Positions 1 through 11,432 of a DNA stretch of 64,000 bases are shown here, one piece after another. Origin of the DNA: Neocallimastix lanati (nom. inval.) (Eukaryota; Neocallimastigomycota; Neocallimastigomycetes; Neocallimastigales; Neocallimastigaceae); NCBI GenBank assembly GCA_016946835.1, contig JACVTC010000017.1:696001-760000 (forward strand), read 5' to 3'. How positions within the stretch are numbered: position 1 is the first letter of the stretch; the number at the start of each line of letters is the position of its first letter. The translations under genes were made by a program, and so were the position numbers. The notes below the pieces were generated by a model that saw only the letters and a list, made by a program, of their open reading frames with translations, did not search any database and was not told the DNA's origin.

Positions 1-404
1 TTAAACCTTTAGATGAAGGTGATCAAAAAGAAATAAATAAAACAATAAAAGTTAATGTACTTCATTCAGAAAAAAAGTTATTTGATTCCTTACTTATAGC
101 GTTCACTGTTTTTTTTCTATTCTTTGTAGGAACAGGAATGCCTTTAGGTTTGTTAATTTGATATTATTTATTAATGATTTAATTTATATAATATTAATAA
201 TTAAACCAATAATTATATATATATATATATTTTTATTAAAAGCTACTGTAATAAAATCACTGAAAGTTAATAAAGCAAAACCTTTAATAGCAGGTATACT
301 CTCTCAGATTATTATTGTTCCGTTAATTGGTAATAATAAAATTATTATAATTTACAATTAATATTTTTTTCATTTTATATTAATAAAATATTATAATTAA
401 TATA

Positions 405-439
<35 letters not shown>

Positions 440-1607
440 TTTTATATTAATAAAATATTATAATTAAAATATAAATAATTATAAAGCCTATGGGTTATCA
501 AAAATTTTTCAATTAAATGATATATCCTCATATAGTGTAATGATGATAGCAAGTAGTCCGGGTTCATTGTATGCTACTATTCTTGTGTACTATATTGGTG
601 GAGACAAACCTTTATCAATTTGCTTATGTTTAATTTCAACATTATTAAGTAATAGAAATTTAAGGCATATTATTAAATATATATAATTATAATGAAATAT
701 TAATAAATTATTTAATAAAAACAAAAAAATAATAAAGGTACAATAACATTTCCTTTAATTATGGCACTTTCAGGTCTTATAAATAATATTAATCTGAGTA
801 ATTTTATACCGGTAATTTAAAATAATAATAAAATAAAAGTTTTAAATTATTTTTTATTGAATTTTTATTATTTAATAAGTTTATTATTAAAATATATAAT
901 TAAAATTAATATATATTATATACTGTATATTACTATTGTATTTATAGATATGGCAAACTTTATCTGCGTCGTTTATGCAATTAATTCCTATATCAATTGG
1001 ATGGATAGTAGCTTATTATTTCCCTATAGTATCAATGTATTCATCAAAATTATTACCTCTTGTTGGAGCATTAGCATTATTAACTACAATTATTTCTTCT
1101 TTTTTAAAAATGGGTACTTCTTTTTTAGAACAATGGGAAGTATATGTTATATCTATAAGTATATCGTTAGTAAGTTATTCTTTAGGATGGATTCTTTCAA
1201 AATTAATAAAATTAAACCCATTTCAATGTCGGTCTGTATGTTTCCATGTAGGTATGCAAAATACAACCATTCCAATTGCAATTATTCAAGTATCCACTGG
1301 ATGCTTATCACCATTTCTATCGATATTTCCAGCACATTATTCAGTATACAATATGATTATTGGAATAATAATATTTTTAATATTCTTATTTTTCTTTTCT
1401 GTTGTTGAAACTGTTGTTGAAGATTCGGAAATTATAGAATATAGAAAAAGCTTAGAAAATCAATTAGCTGAAGTTGAACATAAAACTGAGAATCCTAATA
1501 ATAGGATGATAAGTGTGATAAGTAATATTTCTATTATTAATGATTCTTCATCCGAAAAATCGACTGAAACTAATGAAAGTTTGAAAAAAGCAAAAATTAA
1601 TATATGA
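1..1607 (+). CDS. SLC10 / bile acid:sodium symporter (BASS/SBF) family transporter, 5' end outside the window
   Basis: A multi-pass membrane carrier of the SLC10 fold. Five exons read through without stops: 1-147 (frame from base 3), 243-329, 487-648, 738-811 and 948-1607, giving 375 visible residues and a TGA stop. Family signatures in order are KAKPLIAGILSQIIIVPL, SSPGSLYATILVYYIGGD, MQLIPISIGW, YSLGWILSKL and CRSVCFHVGMQN, which line up with the animal ASBT/NTCP branch. The C-terminus is a hydrophilic cytosolic tail (ENQLAEVEHKTENPNN). By family this would be sodium-coupled uptake of an organic anion at the plasma membrane, but the glutamate expected before GMQN is histidine and the SN pair after PGG is AT, so sodium coupling is doubtful. 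Substrate unknown. The family call is firm; the start lies upstream of the window or in an unseen exon. Confidence 0.85.
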
Positions 1608-2280
1608 AGTTAAATCCATATATTTTAATTTAATAAAATATATTTTTCTATCAATTGTAATTGAAGAAATAACAGCAATGAAAAAATAAAATAAAAAAAT
1701 ATGTATATTATTAATATGATGTAATATTAATAATTATATGAATAATATTTTCATATAATATTTTACAGAGTAAATATATATATATATATTAATAATTGAA
1801 TACTATTTTTTTTTATTTCAATTTTTAAATAAATGACTATTTTTTTTATACATATATATATTAATTTAAAAATCATCTAATTCAACAGTAATAATACTAA
1901 ATATATATATATATATATATAATTAGTTAAAAATATATAGCACATAAATAGTTTAATATAATAAATAATATTATCTTAAATTTATTATCTTTATCAATAT
2001 AATAAGATTGAATATTAATACAAATTATTATTTATGTATATATTATAGAAGTTAAAATATCTAATAAATATAAAATTTTTTTTTCAAAATTTTAATGGTT
2101 TAATAATTTCTATATCTAATATATATTAACAAAATTAATTATATACAATATATATTTTATTAATATAAAAATAAAATATATTTTATTTTAGTAATGATTT
2201 AAGTGTTTCCAGCAAAACAATAATGGGGAATATTTAATAAAAATTTCTAATAATTTAAAATTTTAATTTACTTAGATATC
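1608..2280. other. AT-rich intergenic DNA, nothing recognised
   Basis: Simple AT-rich sequence with short (TA)n and poly-T tracts after the transporter stop. No coding-like frame or conserved repeat is visible. Confidence 0.6.
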
Positions 2281-2281
2281 A

Positions 2282-2880
2282 CTACTTATAATCATTAATT
2301 ATGGCTGTTTATAGGAAAATAATCGTAACAATCAAGTTGAATCAAAATGGTACGGCGATGTTTTTTTTGGTGTCATTTTGTACCTTATTGGTGCTGTAAT
2401 TATTATTTTGACAGTTAATATTTACTACTAATTTTGTTGTAACTCATAGTAGAGATATTTACGAAACACGGTATGTCTGACAGCAAAGACTTTGTTTTGG
2501 ATTATACCACAAATCAAAAACCTAGTTTAAGGTTAGCGAGAAGACGTTTACGATAATATTGATAGTATATACGATAGCATGATTCGTATATTTGTACAAA
2601 ATAACGCCTACAACAAGACCATATTATTAAAGCTGTTGTCACACACTTAGTAGCTCTCAATATTGTTGGTAAAAACTTTCGATAAGTTCATCGAAAGCCG
2701 ATTATTGGATGCGAACTTTGTTGAGAAAGAGAGAGAGTATGATATTTTCAAATAATGTTTTCACCATGATCGTAAATTAGTATATAGATTGTATAAATCT
2801 TGTCATGGTTAGCAATAATACTAAAAACGCCTTGATGAATGATGAGTTATAGTCTTGGATTATTTAGAAACAAACTTTTA
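2282..2880 (+). pseudogene. Decayed coding remnant, family not recognised
   Basis: This stretch is richer in G+C than its surroundings and shows broken plus-strand coding fragments. One is a membrane-like stretch near 2320-2430 (VFFGVILYLIGAVIIILTV). Others are polar and start near 2550 and 2660 (YDNIDSIYDSMIRIFVQNNA; LLVKTFDKFIESRLLDANFV). In-frame stops separate them and no single frame holds. It could be a dead gene or a transposon fragment; no domain was recognised. It is followed by an imperfect hairpin at 2889-2935. Confidence 0.3.
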
Positions 2881-2888
2881 CTTTAGTC

Positions 2889-2935
2889 TTATAAAAATTC
2901 AGTAGAAACCAAGGGGTTTCCACTGAGTTTTTATA
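2889..2935. repeat. 22-bp inverted repeat (hairpin)
   Basis: Arms 2889-2910 and 2914-2935 match in 20 of 22 positions around a 3-base loop. It follows the decayed remnant directly, so it could be that element's end or a 3'-end structure. Function unknown. Confidence 0.6.
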
Positions 2936-2940
2936 AAACA

Positions 2941-3655
2941 CCATGTGTATTTTAGTAAAGAAATATTTTCTCTTTTATTTTTTTTATTTTATTTCTCTTT
3001 ATTTTTTTTTTTTTTTTTTTTTTTTTTCCTACTTTTTTCTTTTTTTTTTCTCTTTAGTTTTATTATTTATTTATTACTACTTAACAGTAATAATTACTAC
3101 TCTTTTTATTATTTAATATTTTTATTTTCTTTAAATTTAAACAATAATCAATTATTTAAAATTAAAAGATTTTTAAAGAATTATTGAATTAATTTAATCA
3201 ATAATTCTTTTATTTTTTTTTCTGCTATTTTTATAAATAACAACATAATGTTTATATTTAATTTAATTAAAATTAAATATGAAATAAATATATATATAAT
3301 TTTTTATTAAAACTTGGTTATTTCGAGTTAAATACAATTTCATTTTCGAATTAATAAAATAAGTAAATTAATTACTTTTGGAATAAAAAATTATAATAAT
3401 TAACTATTTAAAATTTTATAGTAATGTTTAATTTTTAAAAGGATTTTGTAAAATAACAGCAATAAATTCTTTAATATTTAATAATTGTATTTAATTAATT
3501 TGATTTTTTTTATAATTAATAATTTATAGATGAATAGTTTTAATATCATTAATATTTCTAATTTAGAAGATAGAAAAATAATTAAAATATATAATTAATA
3601 ATTTATATTTATAATGGATTATTAATTCATTCATTATCAATTTTATATCTTTCTA
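2941..3655. other. AT-rich intergenic DNA with poly-T tracts
   Basis: Long T-rich runs around 2960-3060 produce only low-complexity open frames. No gene or conserved element is seen. Confidence 0.6.
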
Positions 3656-3659
3656 GTTT

Positions 3660-4410
3660 TTATCCTGATTAATACTCTGGAATGACACACATAAGGTTTC
3701 TGGATAGACTCTACAACTACCTCTTGAATTTATATGGGATGATTTCATGCTCCCTGGGTATTTTTCCTTATAAATAAAATTGGTGTTTGCTCGCCATGGT
3801 AAGTATTCCTGTTACTAGACTATATAATTGCTAGTGCAGAGAGCACTTGATCTGCGAGAGAATTAATGTAGTTGTTCCTCCTTTGATGATGGTTCAAGAG
3901 ATCACTAAAAAGAAGTCTGCCGTATAAAGCGTCGTACAGGGAACGTCTTTCATATTAATCTTGCTTAGAGATAAATATGCGTAGATACATTGTCCTCCCC
4001 TTTCGTTAACCCCAAGTAATCCTTAATCCTAAGAGAGTTGGGTAAGTACTGTCACTTAATATATTTAGAAGGGAATTCCAAGCATATAGGTTCATATGCA
4101 TGTAGATAAATTCTACAAAAACAATCTTTTTAATATGTAATTACTAAGTGAGCTAGTACATATCTCTTTTGGGTTAGGTTATATTGTCCTCTTTTCAAAA
4201 GGACGTTAGAAACTGGTGAGGCACTCCGAGAAAAAGTGTACCAGTAAATTATCAGCGATAAAATGTATGTCAGAGCACTAATACTGAACACTCAATAAGG
4301 CCATCCAGTAGAAACAATATCCTCCTATACGAAAGCATATCAAAGTGTTGTGATTACCTTAATATTCCCATGAATTGAGGAGGGCTAAAGGTCGGTACAC
4401 ACTGTAAATC
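3660..4410 (+). repeat. Dispersed repeat R1, copy a (longest copy)
   Basis: A compositionally distinct block with no sustained open frame. Its core, about 4089-4380, is shared with copies at 25765-26129 (+) and 63687-63828 (-). Shared landmarks are GAGCTAGTAC, ATCTC, GAGAAAAAGT, TATCAGCGATAA, GAACACT, TAAGGCC, CCTATACGAAAGCATA and GTGTTGTGATTACCTTAAT. The core ends in a 7-bp stem (4357-4363 with 4374-4380) around a 10-base loop. The upstream part (3660-4088) has no counterpart in the other two copies. It is probably a mobile-element remnant of unknown class; the recurring terminal hairpin is described under findings. Confidence 0.65.
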
Positions 4411-5767
4411 AAAAAAATTTTTTTGTTAATTCTAGTCTAAAAAAAATAAAATACAATGTATTAAAATATTGTTTTATTATGGGAAATGGTATATTAATTA
4501 TTATATATTTTTTATTTTTATTCATTTAATAATTTTGTATAAAGTACTTTTAATAATGAAATAATAACATGATTTTTGAGTTATAATTAATTATTTCATT
4601 ATTGTATATTATAAATATTATAATTTTTTTTTTTAAAATACTTAGTAATATATTAATAAATTATTAGATTTTAATTTTCATAATTATTATATTCATATAT
4701 ATTAAAATTAAAAATTTTTTTTTTAATTGATTTAAAATAGAGAAAATTTTAGAAAAATATTATAATATTCATAGGTAAAAAATTATTTTTGTTACACGAA
4801 TAATAGTTTAATATATCTAAATGTATTTTCATTACTATAATTGCCTATTTAATATAAATAAAAAAAGTTTGACTAAAATTTAAATTAATAATGAAAATAG
4901 AAAATAATATGAACAATTATAATAATAATAATTGTAATAGAATAAAAAAAAATTTCTTAACTAAAAAAATAAATAAATAATAAAAAAAAAAAAAAAACAG
5001 TAAAGAACTACCATAATTATTTGATTAAAGATCGTTTTTATAATTTTGTAACCATATTTTTGTCTATCAAAGGAAAAATTATTCATTATTTATGTTTCAA
5101 TATAGACTTTTTAATAATCAATGGTATAATTAAATTAATATTTATATATATTTAAAATTCTAATAATGATTCAAATAAGTATATACAATAAAAAGTTATA
5201 AATAACTACCAAAAAATATAGTAATTTAAACATTTGAATATTTTATACTAAATGAATTTTACATTTGTAAAAAAATTAATATATATGCATATTCAATTAT
5301 AAAAAATTTTAAATTTATTATTTAAAATATAATATTAATAATTCCCTAAATAATATTATATTTTTACATAAAATATTGTACAACAAAAGAATAAAAATTT
5401 ATTTATTTATGTAATATTTATATTGTGGAAAAAAACTTATATTTTTTTTTTTTTTATAAAAGGAAGTTAAATAAATCAATATTTTAATCCATAGTTATTA
5501 TTACTATAATTAATGCTATCATAGTAAAAATATTTATAATTATGAATAAAATATATTATTATTTTTTTTTTATTATTTTTGTTATTAATATTAATATTAA
5601 TAATAATATTATTATGTAAAAAAAAAAAGTGTGAGATAATTTTAAATTTTTTATTCATCTTATTTTTTATGTTTAAATATATAATTCTACATGTTTAATA
5701 GTGTCTGATACATCTTTAAATAATAGAATTATATTATTATAATTATAATAATTATAATAATACATGT
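4411..5767. other. AT-rich intergenic DNA, nothing recognised
   Basis: Simple AT-rich sequence with short A and T runs. A minus-strand open frame near 5476-5658 is asparagine/isoleucine low complexity and is not accepted as a gene. Confidence 0.6.
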
Positions 5768-6007
5768 TTATATTCTCAGGCTTGCTATGTTATCACTAAA
5801 TAAATTTTCAAATGATAATTCATTAGTCCATTCGTATATATTATAAAAATCATCATTTTCAATATCATCAATATTTATATCCTCTTCTATACTAATATTA
5901 TCTTCACTATATTCTGTAGAATCACTAGTTGAATCATAATTGCTTGAATTTACATCATTATCTGAGGATTCTTCCTCTATATTTTCTTTATCTATTATAT
6001 GACCCAA
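5768..6007 (-). CDS. Small acidic hypothetical protein (79 aa)
   Basis: An intact minus-strand frame of 79 codons starting MGHIIDKENIEEESSDND. It is very rich in Asp, Glu, Ser and Asn and ends EWTNELSFENLFSDNIASLRI. The bias is not the simple homopolymer type that produces false frames here, and the C-terminal 25 residues look like normal protein. It begins 172 bases after the stop of the C11orf65-like gene on the same strand. No AG dinucleotide occurs on the minus strand between about 6238 and 6007, so it cannot be a spliced continuation unless the acceptor is non-canonical. It is either an independent small gene or chance. No family recognised. Confidence 0.35.
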   Translation of the reverse strand: MGHIIDKENIEEESSDNDVNSSNYDSTSDSTEYSEDNISIEEDINIDDIENDDFYNIYEWTNELSFENLFSDNIASLRI

Positions 6008-6178
6008 TGGTTTGTTTATATTATCATTTTTTTAATTATTTTTTTTATCAGTATTATTATTTAAAATAATCATATTAAATAAATTAGTAATCAAATAATA
6101 TTAATTAAAATAATATATATAATAATTAAAATAATAATAATAATAATTCATTATATAATATTTTAATTTTATATTAGA

Positions 6179-6472
6179 TCAATATATATAATATACAATT
6201 ATAGAATTTATTAATAAAAAATATGTAATATTTATATCTATACTTTTATTTTTAAAATTTATATTATTTTCGCAATTTTCAAGCTTGGCTTGCTGGTACA
6301 TTTTCTTCATTTTATTAATTCTTTTCTTATACTTTGCAATATTTGATTTTTTCTTACTAACTAAGTTTGTTTTTTTTCTATTAATTTATTGTTAAAATAA
6401 AGCAATGTATAAAATAAATATATATATATATATAATTTTAAAAGGTTTATTATAATAATTAATAATAATTTA

Positions 6473-6563
<91 letters not shown>

Positions 6564-8330
6564 TATTTAATCTTCCTTTTTTTCTTTGTTAAATATGTAT
6601 TTTATTCGACAATATATAAATAATTATTTATTTACCTTTCATTATTAATTTTATTATTAGTTTTTTTTATATTTGGGTTATCTACTTTTCTTAAAGTTGA
6701 ATTTATTACTTTTTTATTTGCTATACGATTATTTCCAGAAATAGATGAATAAAATGTTTTAGTTTTCTCATATATATTGCATATTTCCTTTTCATACATT
6801 GGAATAATTACAGCTTATATTAAAAAATATCATATATAATATTATTATTTAGAATTAATACAACTAAACATCATAATTATTATTGTTGTTATTTAAATAT
6901 TAAGTATTTACATAATGTAGATAATTCTCGCCATCCATTATTTCTTCCACCTAAATAAATTGGTTTTTTATCCAATGAATTTAAATACTAAAAAAAAAAA
7001 AAATATATAATATAAAAATTTATAAATTAGCTTGAATATTTAATATTAATTCAATTTAAATAACAAATACGATAAAATAATTTCATGAAGCTTATATTTA
7101 CTTGGATATATTCTTTCTTATTAGTTACATTATAAAGTTCTGATATATCACAACTATTATTCCATACATTGTCTTTATTAGTAATTTTTTCAAAATTTCT
7201 CTTCCCCATTAATTTATATGCATCATGATATGCCTTTACATTATATATATTTATATATTAAATTTAATATAATTTATTATTATCATATTTAGAAAAAAGT
7301 TTTGGATATAATAACACATATTTTTGATAATAATGAAAATCTTTTATTCATCATTATTATTACATTCGAAAAACAATCGATTATTTTATATCCACTGTAA
7401 TATTGTATATTTTGTCCATTACTAAAGATTTTATAATAAATATAAGGTGGAAATACTTCACCTCCAAATCTTAAAAATATTGTTATTTTAAAAAAATTTT
7501 TTTTTCAGTTATGTTATTATGTTATTATTTCTTTATTATTATATATATATATATATTAAAGTGAATATTTAAACAAAAATAAAATAAAAATAAAGAGAAT
7601 TAAATTAATATAAATAATTACCTAAATCTAATCTGAAAATTATTAATAGTATAATAAGTACAAATAAATTAATAATTAAAAAATATATATATATATATTT
7701 AAATATTTATTGTTGTTTATTGTTATTAACATTAATTATTATTGTATTAATAATAAACAAACATATAAATTGAATACCTTTCCTCGAGATAATGGATCAT
7801 TAAATAGTACTGATTCTCTTGGATTTAATTTTCTTAAAATTTCATCAGTCCATAATTTTTCCTTTAAATTATAAAATATATTTTTTATGTTATTGATGTA
7901 TATTAATATATATATATACAATTTTAAGATTTTATTAATATTAAATTAATACAATTTCATATAAAGAATTTTTTAAAATCCGAAATGTTTTTCTATTTAA
8001 ATATCTTTTCCATGCTCGAACAATAATAGCTTTTGCATAAAGTCTCAAGTCTATAAAATCTTTAATAAATTGTATTTTATAATTTTAAAAATAAATAAAC
8101 AAATAAACAAATAAAAAATAAAAAAAAAATTAAAAAAAAAGTGTGTTTATATATATATATAGTTTTAAATTTATATTCACATAATAATATATTTTTTATC
8201 ATTTATAATTATAATTACTATTTTTCCCTTTATCTATTTTTATATTATTTTCAAAATAATTAGTATTATTTGTGTTAATAGGAGTATTTGGTGGTATAAT
8301 TTCATAATCGTTAACATCATTGTAATCCAT
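6179..8330 (-). CDS. C11orf65/CXorf58-like protein (MFI family), nine exons
   Basis: Role poorly known; the human relative C11orf65 (MFI) has been linked to mitochondrial fission control. Exons on the minus strand: 8330-8219, 8050-7953, 7861-7778, 7632-7622, 7469-7364, 7233-7102, 6987-6912, 6813-6636 and 6377-6179. They join in frame to 331 aa. Motifs: an IQ-like helix (LYAKAIIVRAWKRYL, about residues 39-53), LRKLNPRES, IRFRFGGEVFPPYIYYKIF (about 99-117), LGGRNNGWREL and a lysine-rich tail. The FRF/LGG..FPP.IYYKIF and LGGR.NGWR blocks are the family hallmark. The 11-base fourth exon is needed to restore IRFRFGG. The last intron carries a long (TAA)n tract. Start chosen at the first ATG in frame (MDYNDVNDYEIIPPNTPI); splice sites are GT..AG throughout. 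Confidence 0.75.
6472..6562. repeat. (TAA)n microsatellite, about 30 copies
   Basis: A nearly pure TAA array lying inside the last intron (6635-6378) of the C11orf65-like gene. Confidence 0.95.
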
Positions 8331-8640
8331 TTTAGTTTAACTGTTAAATTTCTTCTATTCTCTTACTTTAATAACCATGATTTTAATAGCAATAAAAAAA
8401 TAATATTTTTATATAAATATTAAATATTAAATATTAAATATTAAATATTAAAAATAATAATTATAAAAATACATAATTTTATAAAAAATTTTCTCCTATA
8501 AAATTCCTTAAAAAAATTATTAATTTATTAAATTAAAAAGATTATATTCATTAAATAAATTTAAATTGGATAAATAAACTCTAATAATATAAGATTAAGA
8601 TAATCATCATAATTTATGATAATTTTTTTTTTCTTTTTAT
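8331..8640. other. AT-rich upstream region of the C11orf65-like gene
   Basis: Simple AT-rich sequence, including a short tandem AAATATT repeat near 8420-8450. No promoter motif can be claimed. Confidence 0.5.
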
Positions 8641-10255
8641 TTTTTTAGATTAGGAATAAACTTTATTTAATAATATTTATTAAAAAAATTCATGAAAATA
8701 AAATACATGAAATTTTTTATATTAATATTAAATAACTACATTATGACCTCTAATTTTTCCCAATCATGTGTATAAAAATTATCAGAATTTTTTCTTTGCT
8801 TTAAAGTTTCGACTTTGACGATTTTGACAACAGTAGGTCTAATAGTATTCAAATTGATCATAGTATAAAAATCACTAATCACACCTTTTTTTTTTAATCC
8901 AATCTTTAAGATTTGTGGATATTTTAGTAAAAGACGTTAAATAAAATTTTTTAAATCAAATTTAAACATCCTATATATAATTGATATAATCGAAGGAGTA
9001 CTTGAATAATGAATATTTTCCTAGTAAAACTTCGGTATTTCTCCAAAGAAGTTTATTATTCTTTTTGCGTATTGCTAATCTATATGCATTTTGCGTCCAT
9101 GAATAATGAGAAGTTGTTGGTATATTTTTTAGCAAAATGGGAAATAATACAAGACTCTTTTCTATTTTTTAAAACATAAAATTATTGCCTCAACACAAAA
9201 ACTAGCTATGGGTGGTATAAATGGTTCCTTAGACATATTATGAATAGTACTATTGGAGGTTTTATTTTTAAACCCAAAGCTCAAAAACAAACCTCGTTTA
9301 AATGCATATTGGGTTTTTTTAGTGTTCTTTTTATTTGATCCTAATGATGATGCATAATAAAGAACTGAATTAAGAACAAAGGAGATTAGAATATGAGTTT
9401 TAACCATATAATTTATTTTACTTTTCATCTTAGCAATAATAAGCTTTTTTGAAGTCAAAAAAAAAACAAGAAAAGTTAATTGATTATTAAATTTCCTTCT
9501 TTGGCAAAATTTCAAAAATGGAGACAAATAAACTAATACATTTTTCTTTATTTCTAAAACTAAACTGATCTGGTCTAATATACCGATATAAATTTCGATT
9601 AAATGACCTATTTTATCTTTAATGTACCCAGGTGATTGAGGAAGAGAGAAAAAAGGTTTAGAGATTTTCTATAATTCAGACCAATCATGTTGAGTATCAT
9701 TTTTTAAGATACGAATGTATCTTAAAAATGATGCCAATAGAATAAATCAATTTTAAATCGAATTATCCTAATATTCCTCTTAATATTAATGATATAATCA
9801 TAAAGGACCTTTTATTCTTTAGAAAGATCACAGAGTTCTCAAAATTAAATAAATCCCTTTTAAATTTGAAATTTTTAATCCTTTTATAAAATAAATGCTT
9901 TTCATGATATAAGTTTCAAATGTAAGCACGGCAATGGAATGCTGAATCTTGTAGACTTTTATGAACTCTTGCTTGAATTTCATCACCTACTTCATTGACT
10001 GTAAACAAGAAGTTTCTTTACCATTGCGTTAGAGTCCAGATTATCATTATATTTAAATTCATCCTGTAAACATGTGAATTTATTAAGAGAGATAACTGCT
10101 TCTTGTTTATCCTTACAAATTCTACTAGACCCATTAATTCTTTTACCATGAGGTGGGTAGTAAAACCATCAGAAGATTCTATTTTTAACACTAAAGAGTA
10201 AGTGGTAAATAATCAGAGATATCATTACAAAGAGTTGCATACAAAAGTAATATTT
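8640..10255 (-). mobile_element. Non-LTR (LINE) retrotransposon relic, 3' portion
   Basis: A minus-strand element whose 3' end is the T-run near 8640 on the plus strand. The clearest fragment is 9527-9162: INYMVKTHILISFVLNSVLYYASS followed by MSKEPFIPPIASFCVEAIIL. This has the pattern found just after the reverse transcriptase palm in LINEs (a GRVLVLNSVL-like segment, then a GG..LPDL..-like segment). Upstream pieces such as EIQARVHKSLQDSAFHC near 9990-9940 also look coding. The far C-terminal end (HDWEKLEVIM, near 8765) matches DEWEKLELLL in the LINE relic at 21688-22620, so both belong to one family. Multiple stops and frame shifts make it dead. Confidence 0.6.
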
Positions 10256-10532
10256 ATATAATCTTTTTATTTATAGTTAACAACTTTAAAATCAATACAA
10301 GAATTCTTTCCATAATTACATTTACTATTAATCACAAATCATAATTAGAATAATTAAAAAGAAAAAAAAAATTAATAATAATAATAAAAATAAATAAATT
10401 AATTAATTAAATAATAAAACACAACAAAAAATAATATAAACTTTATTATAAATTAATATAATATATAACATAATATATAATAATCATAAACCTTCATTAG
10501 TAAAATTATAAGGAAAATATATATATATATTA

Positions 10533-10536
<4 letters not shown>
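10256..10536. other. AT-rich spacer between LINE relic and SINE-like element
   Basis: Simple AT-rich sequence; no feature seen. Confidence 0.5.
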
Positions 10537-10573
<37 letters not shown>

Positions 10574-10780
10574 CAGGGAAGAGAATACACTTCCATAACT
10601 TTATTAATTTTATTTTAAAAAATACATGTAGGTGAAAAGTACATTTGAAATTAAAAATAAAAATTTTAAAAATTAAAAAAATAAAAAAGCTCAAAAATAC
10701 TATGTATTTCGGCAAGTTGTACTATGCGGGAATTTTTCCCTTCCTAACAAATAAAAAAGAAATAAAACCTAGAAGTAACA
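10537..10780 (-). mobile_element. SINE-like retroposon, copy A1
   Basis: A 210-base unit (10780-10571) with a poly-A tail on the minus strand (T-run 10537-10570). It is nearly identical to 59195-58987. The A-tailed end reads GGAAGTGTATTCTCTTCC then CTGTCTAAAA, which can fold as a GGAAG/CTTCC stem with loop TGTATTCT. No convincing coding frame, and no clear tRNA-like head was recognised. Truncated copies are at 27763-27863 (+) and 58724-58780 (-). Confidence 0.75.
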
Positions 10781-11432
10781 TCTTTAAAATAGATAGTGTG
10801 GTGTCCACATATATTAAAATAAATTAAATATAAATTAAATATATAAATAATCATTAAAAAATTTAAAGACTTTTTTAATTTTCTAATATTAAAATTTTAT
10901 TATAAAAAAAATTTTTATTTATTTAGTTTACTTTTTTTTTAATTATTTATTTTTATTTTTTTATTATTATTGTTTTTTTTATTATTATAATTATTATTTT
11001 ATTTTATTGATTATTTTTAGATTTATTATATTTTGATTATTTTGTTTTGATTTATTTTATAATTATTTTAATTTTCTTTTTTATAAGTATTTAATTTATT
11101 TAAATTTGTATATATAAAGAAATAAAAAATCTAAAAAAAAAAAAAAAGAAATTTTATAATATTTATTCTTTCTTTTGCATATATATTTTTTGTTTTGTTT
11201 TGTTTTTTATGTTTAAAAAGATTTCAAATATCTATAATTATTATATTTTAATAACTTAGTTTATTAAATAATATATATAAGAAATAGAAAAAAAAAAAAT
11301 AAAAGATTGTTAATATATCTAATTTTTATAGTTATATTATTTGTATTTTTTTCTTTCAATTTCTTTATATAATTTTTTTATATTTAATATATTTATTTTA
11401 TTCTAAAAAAAAAAAAATTGTTTTTTATCAAT
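10781..11432. other. AT-rich intergenic DNA 3' of the septin gene
   Basis: T- and A-rich simple sequence. It would contain the septin 3' UTR, but no processing signal is distinctive. Confidence 0.5.

Noticed and set aside
857-1408. 183-codon open frame overlapping the transporter
   Set aside because: Shadow frame of the SLC10 last exon; the other frame carries the family motifs.
2945-3187. 80-codon plus-strand open frame
   Set aside because: Product of long T-runs (poly-Phe/Leu), with no protein-like character.
4089-4380. R1 repeat as a group I intron or known ribozyme
   Set aside because: No group I P3/P7 core, hammerhead (CTGATGA...GAAA) or twister core could be matched by eye; left as an unclassified repeat.
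10645-10827. 60-codon open frame in SINE copy A1
   Set aside because: Lysine/isoleucine low complexity over a non-coding repeat, with no independent protein evidence.
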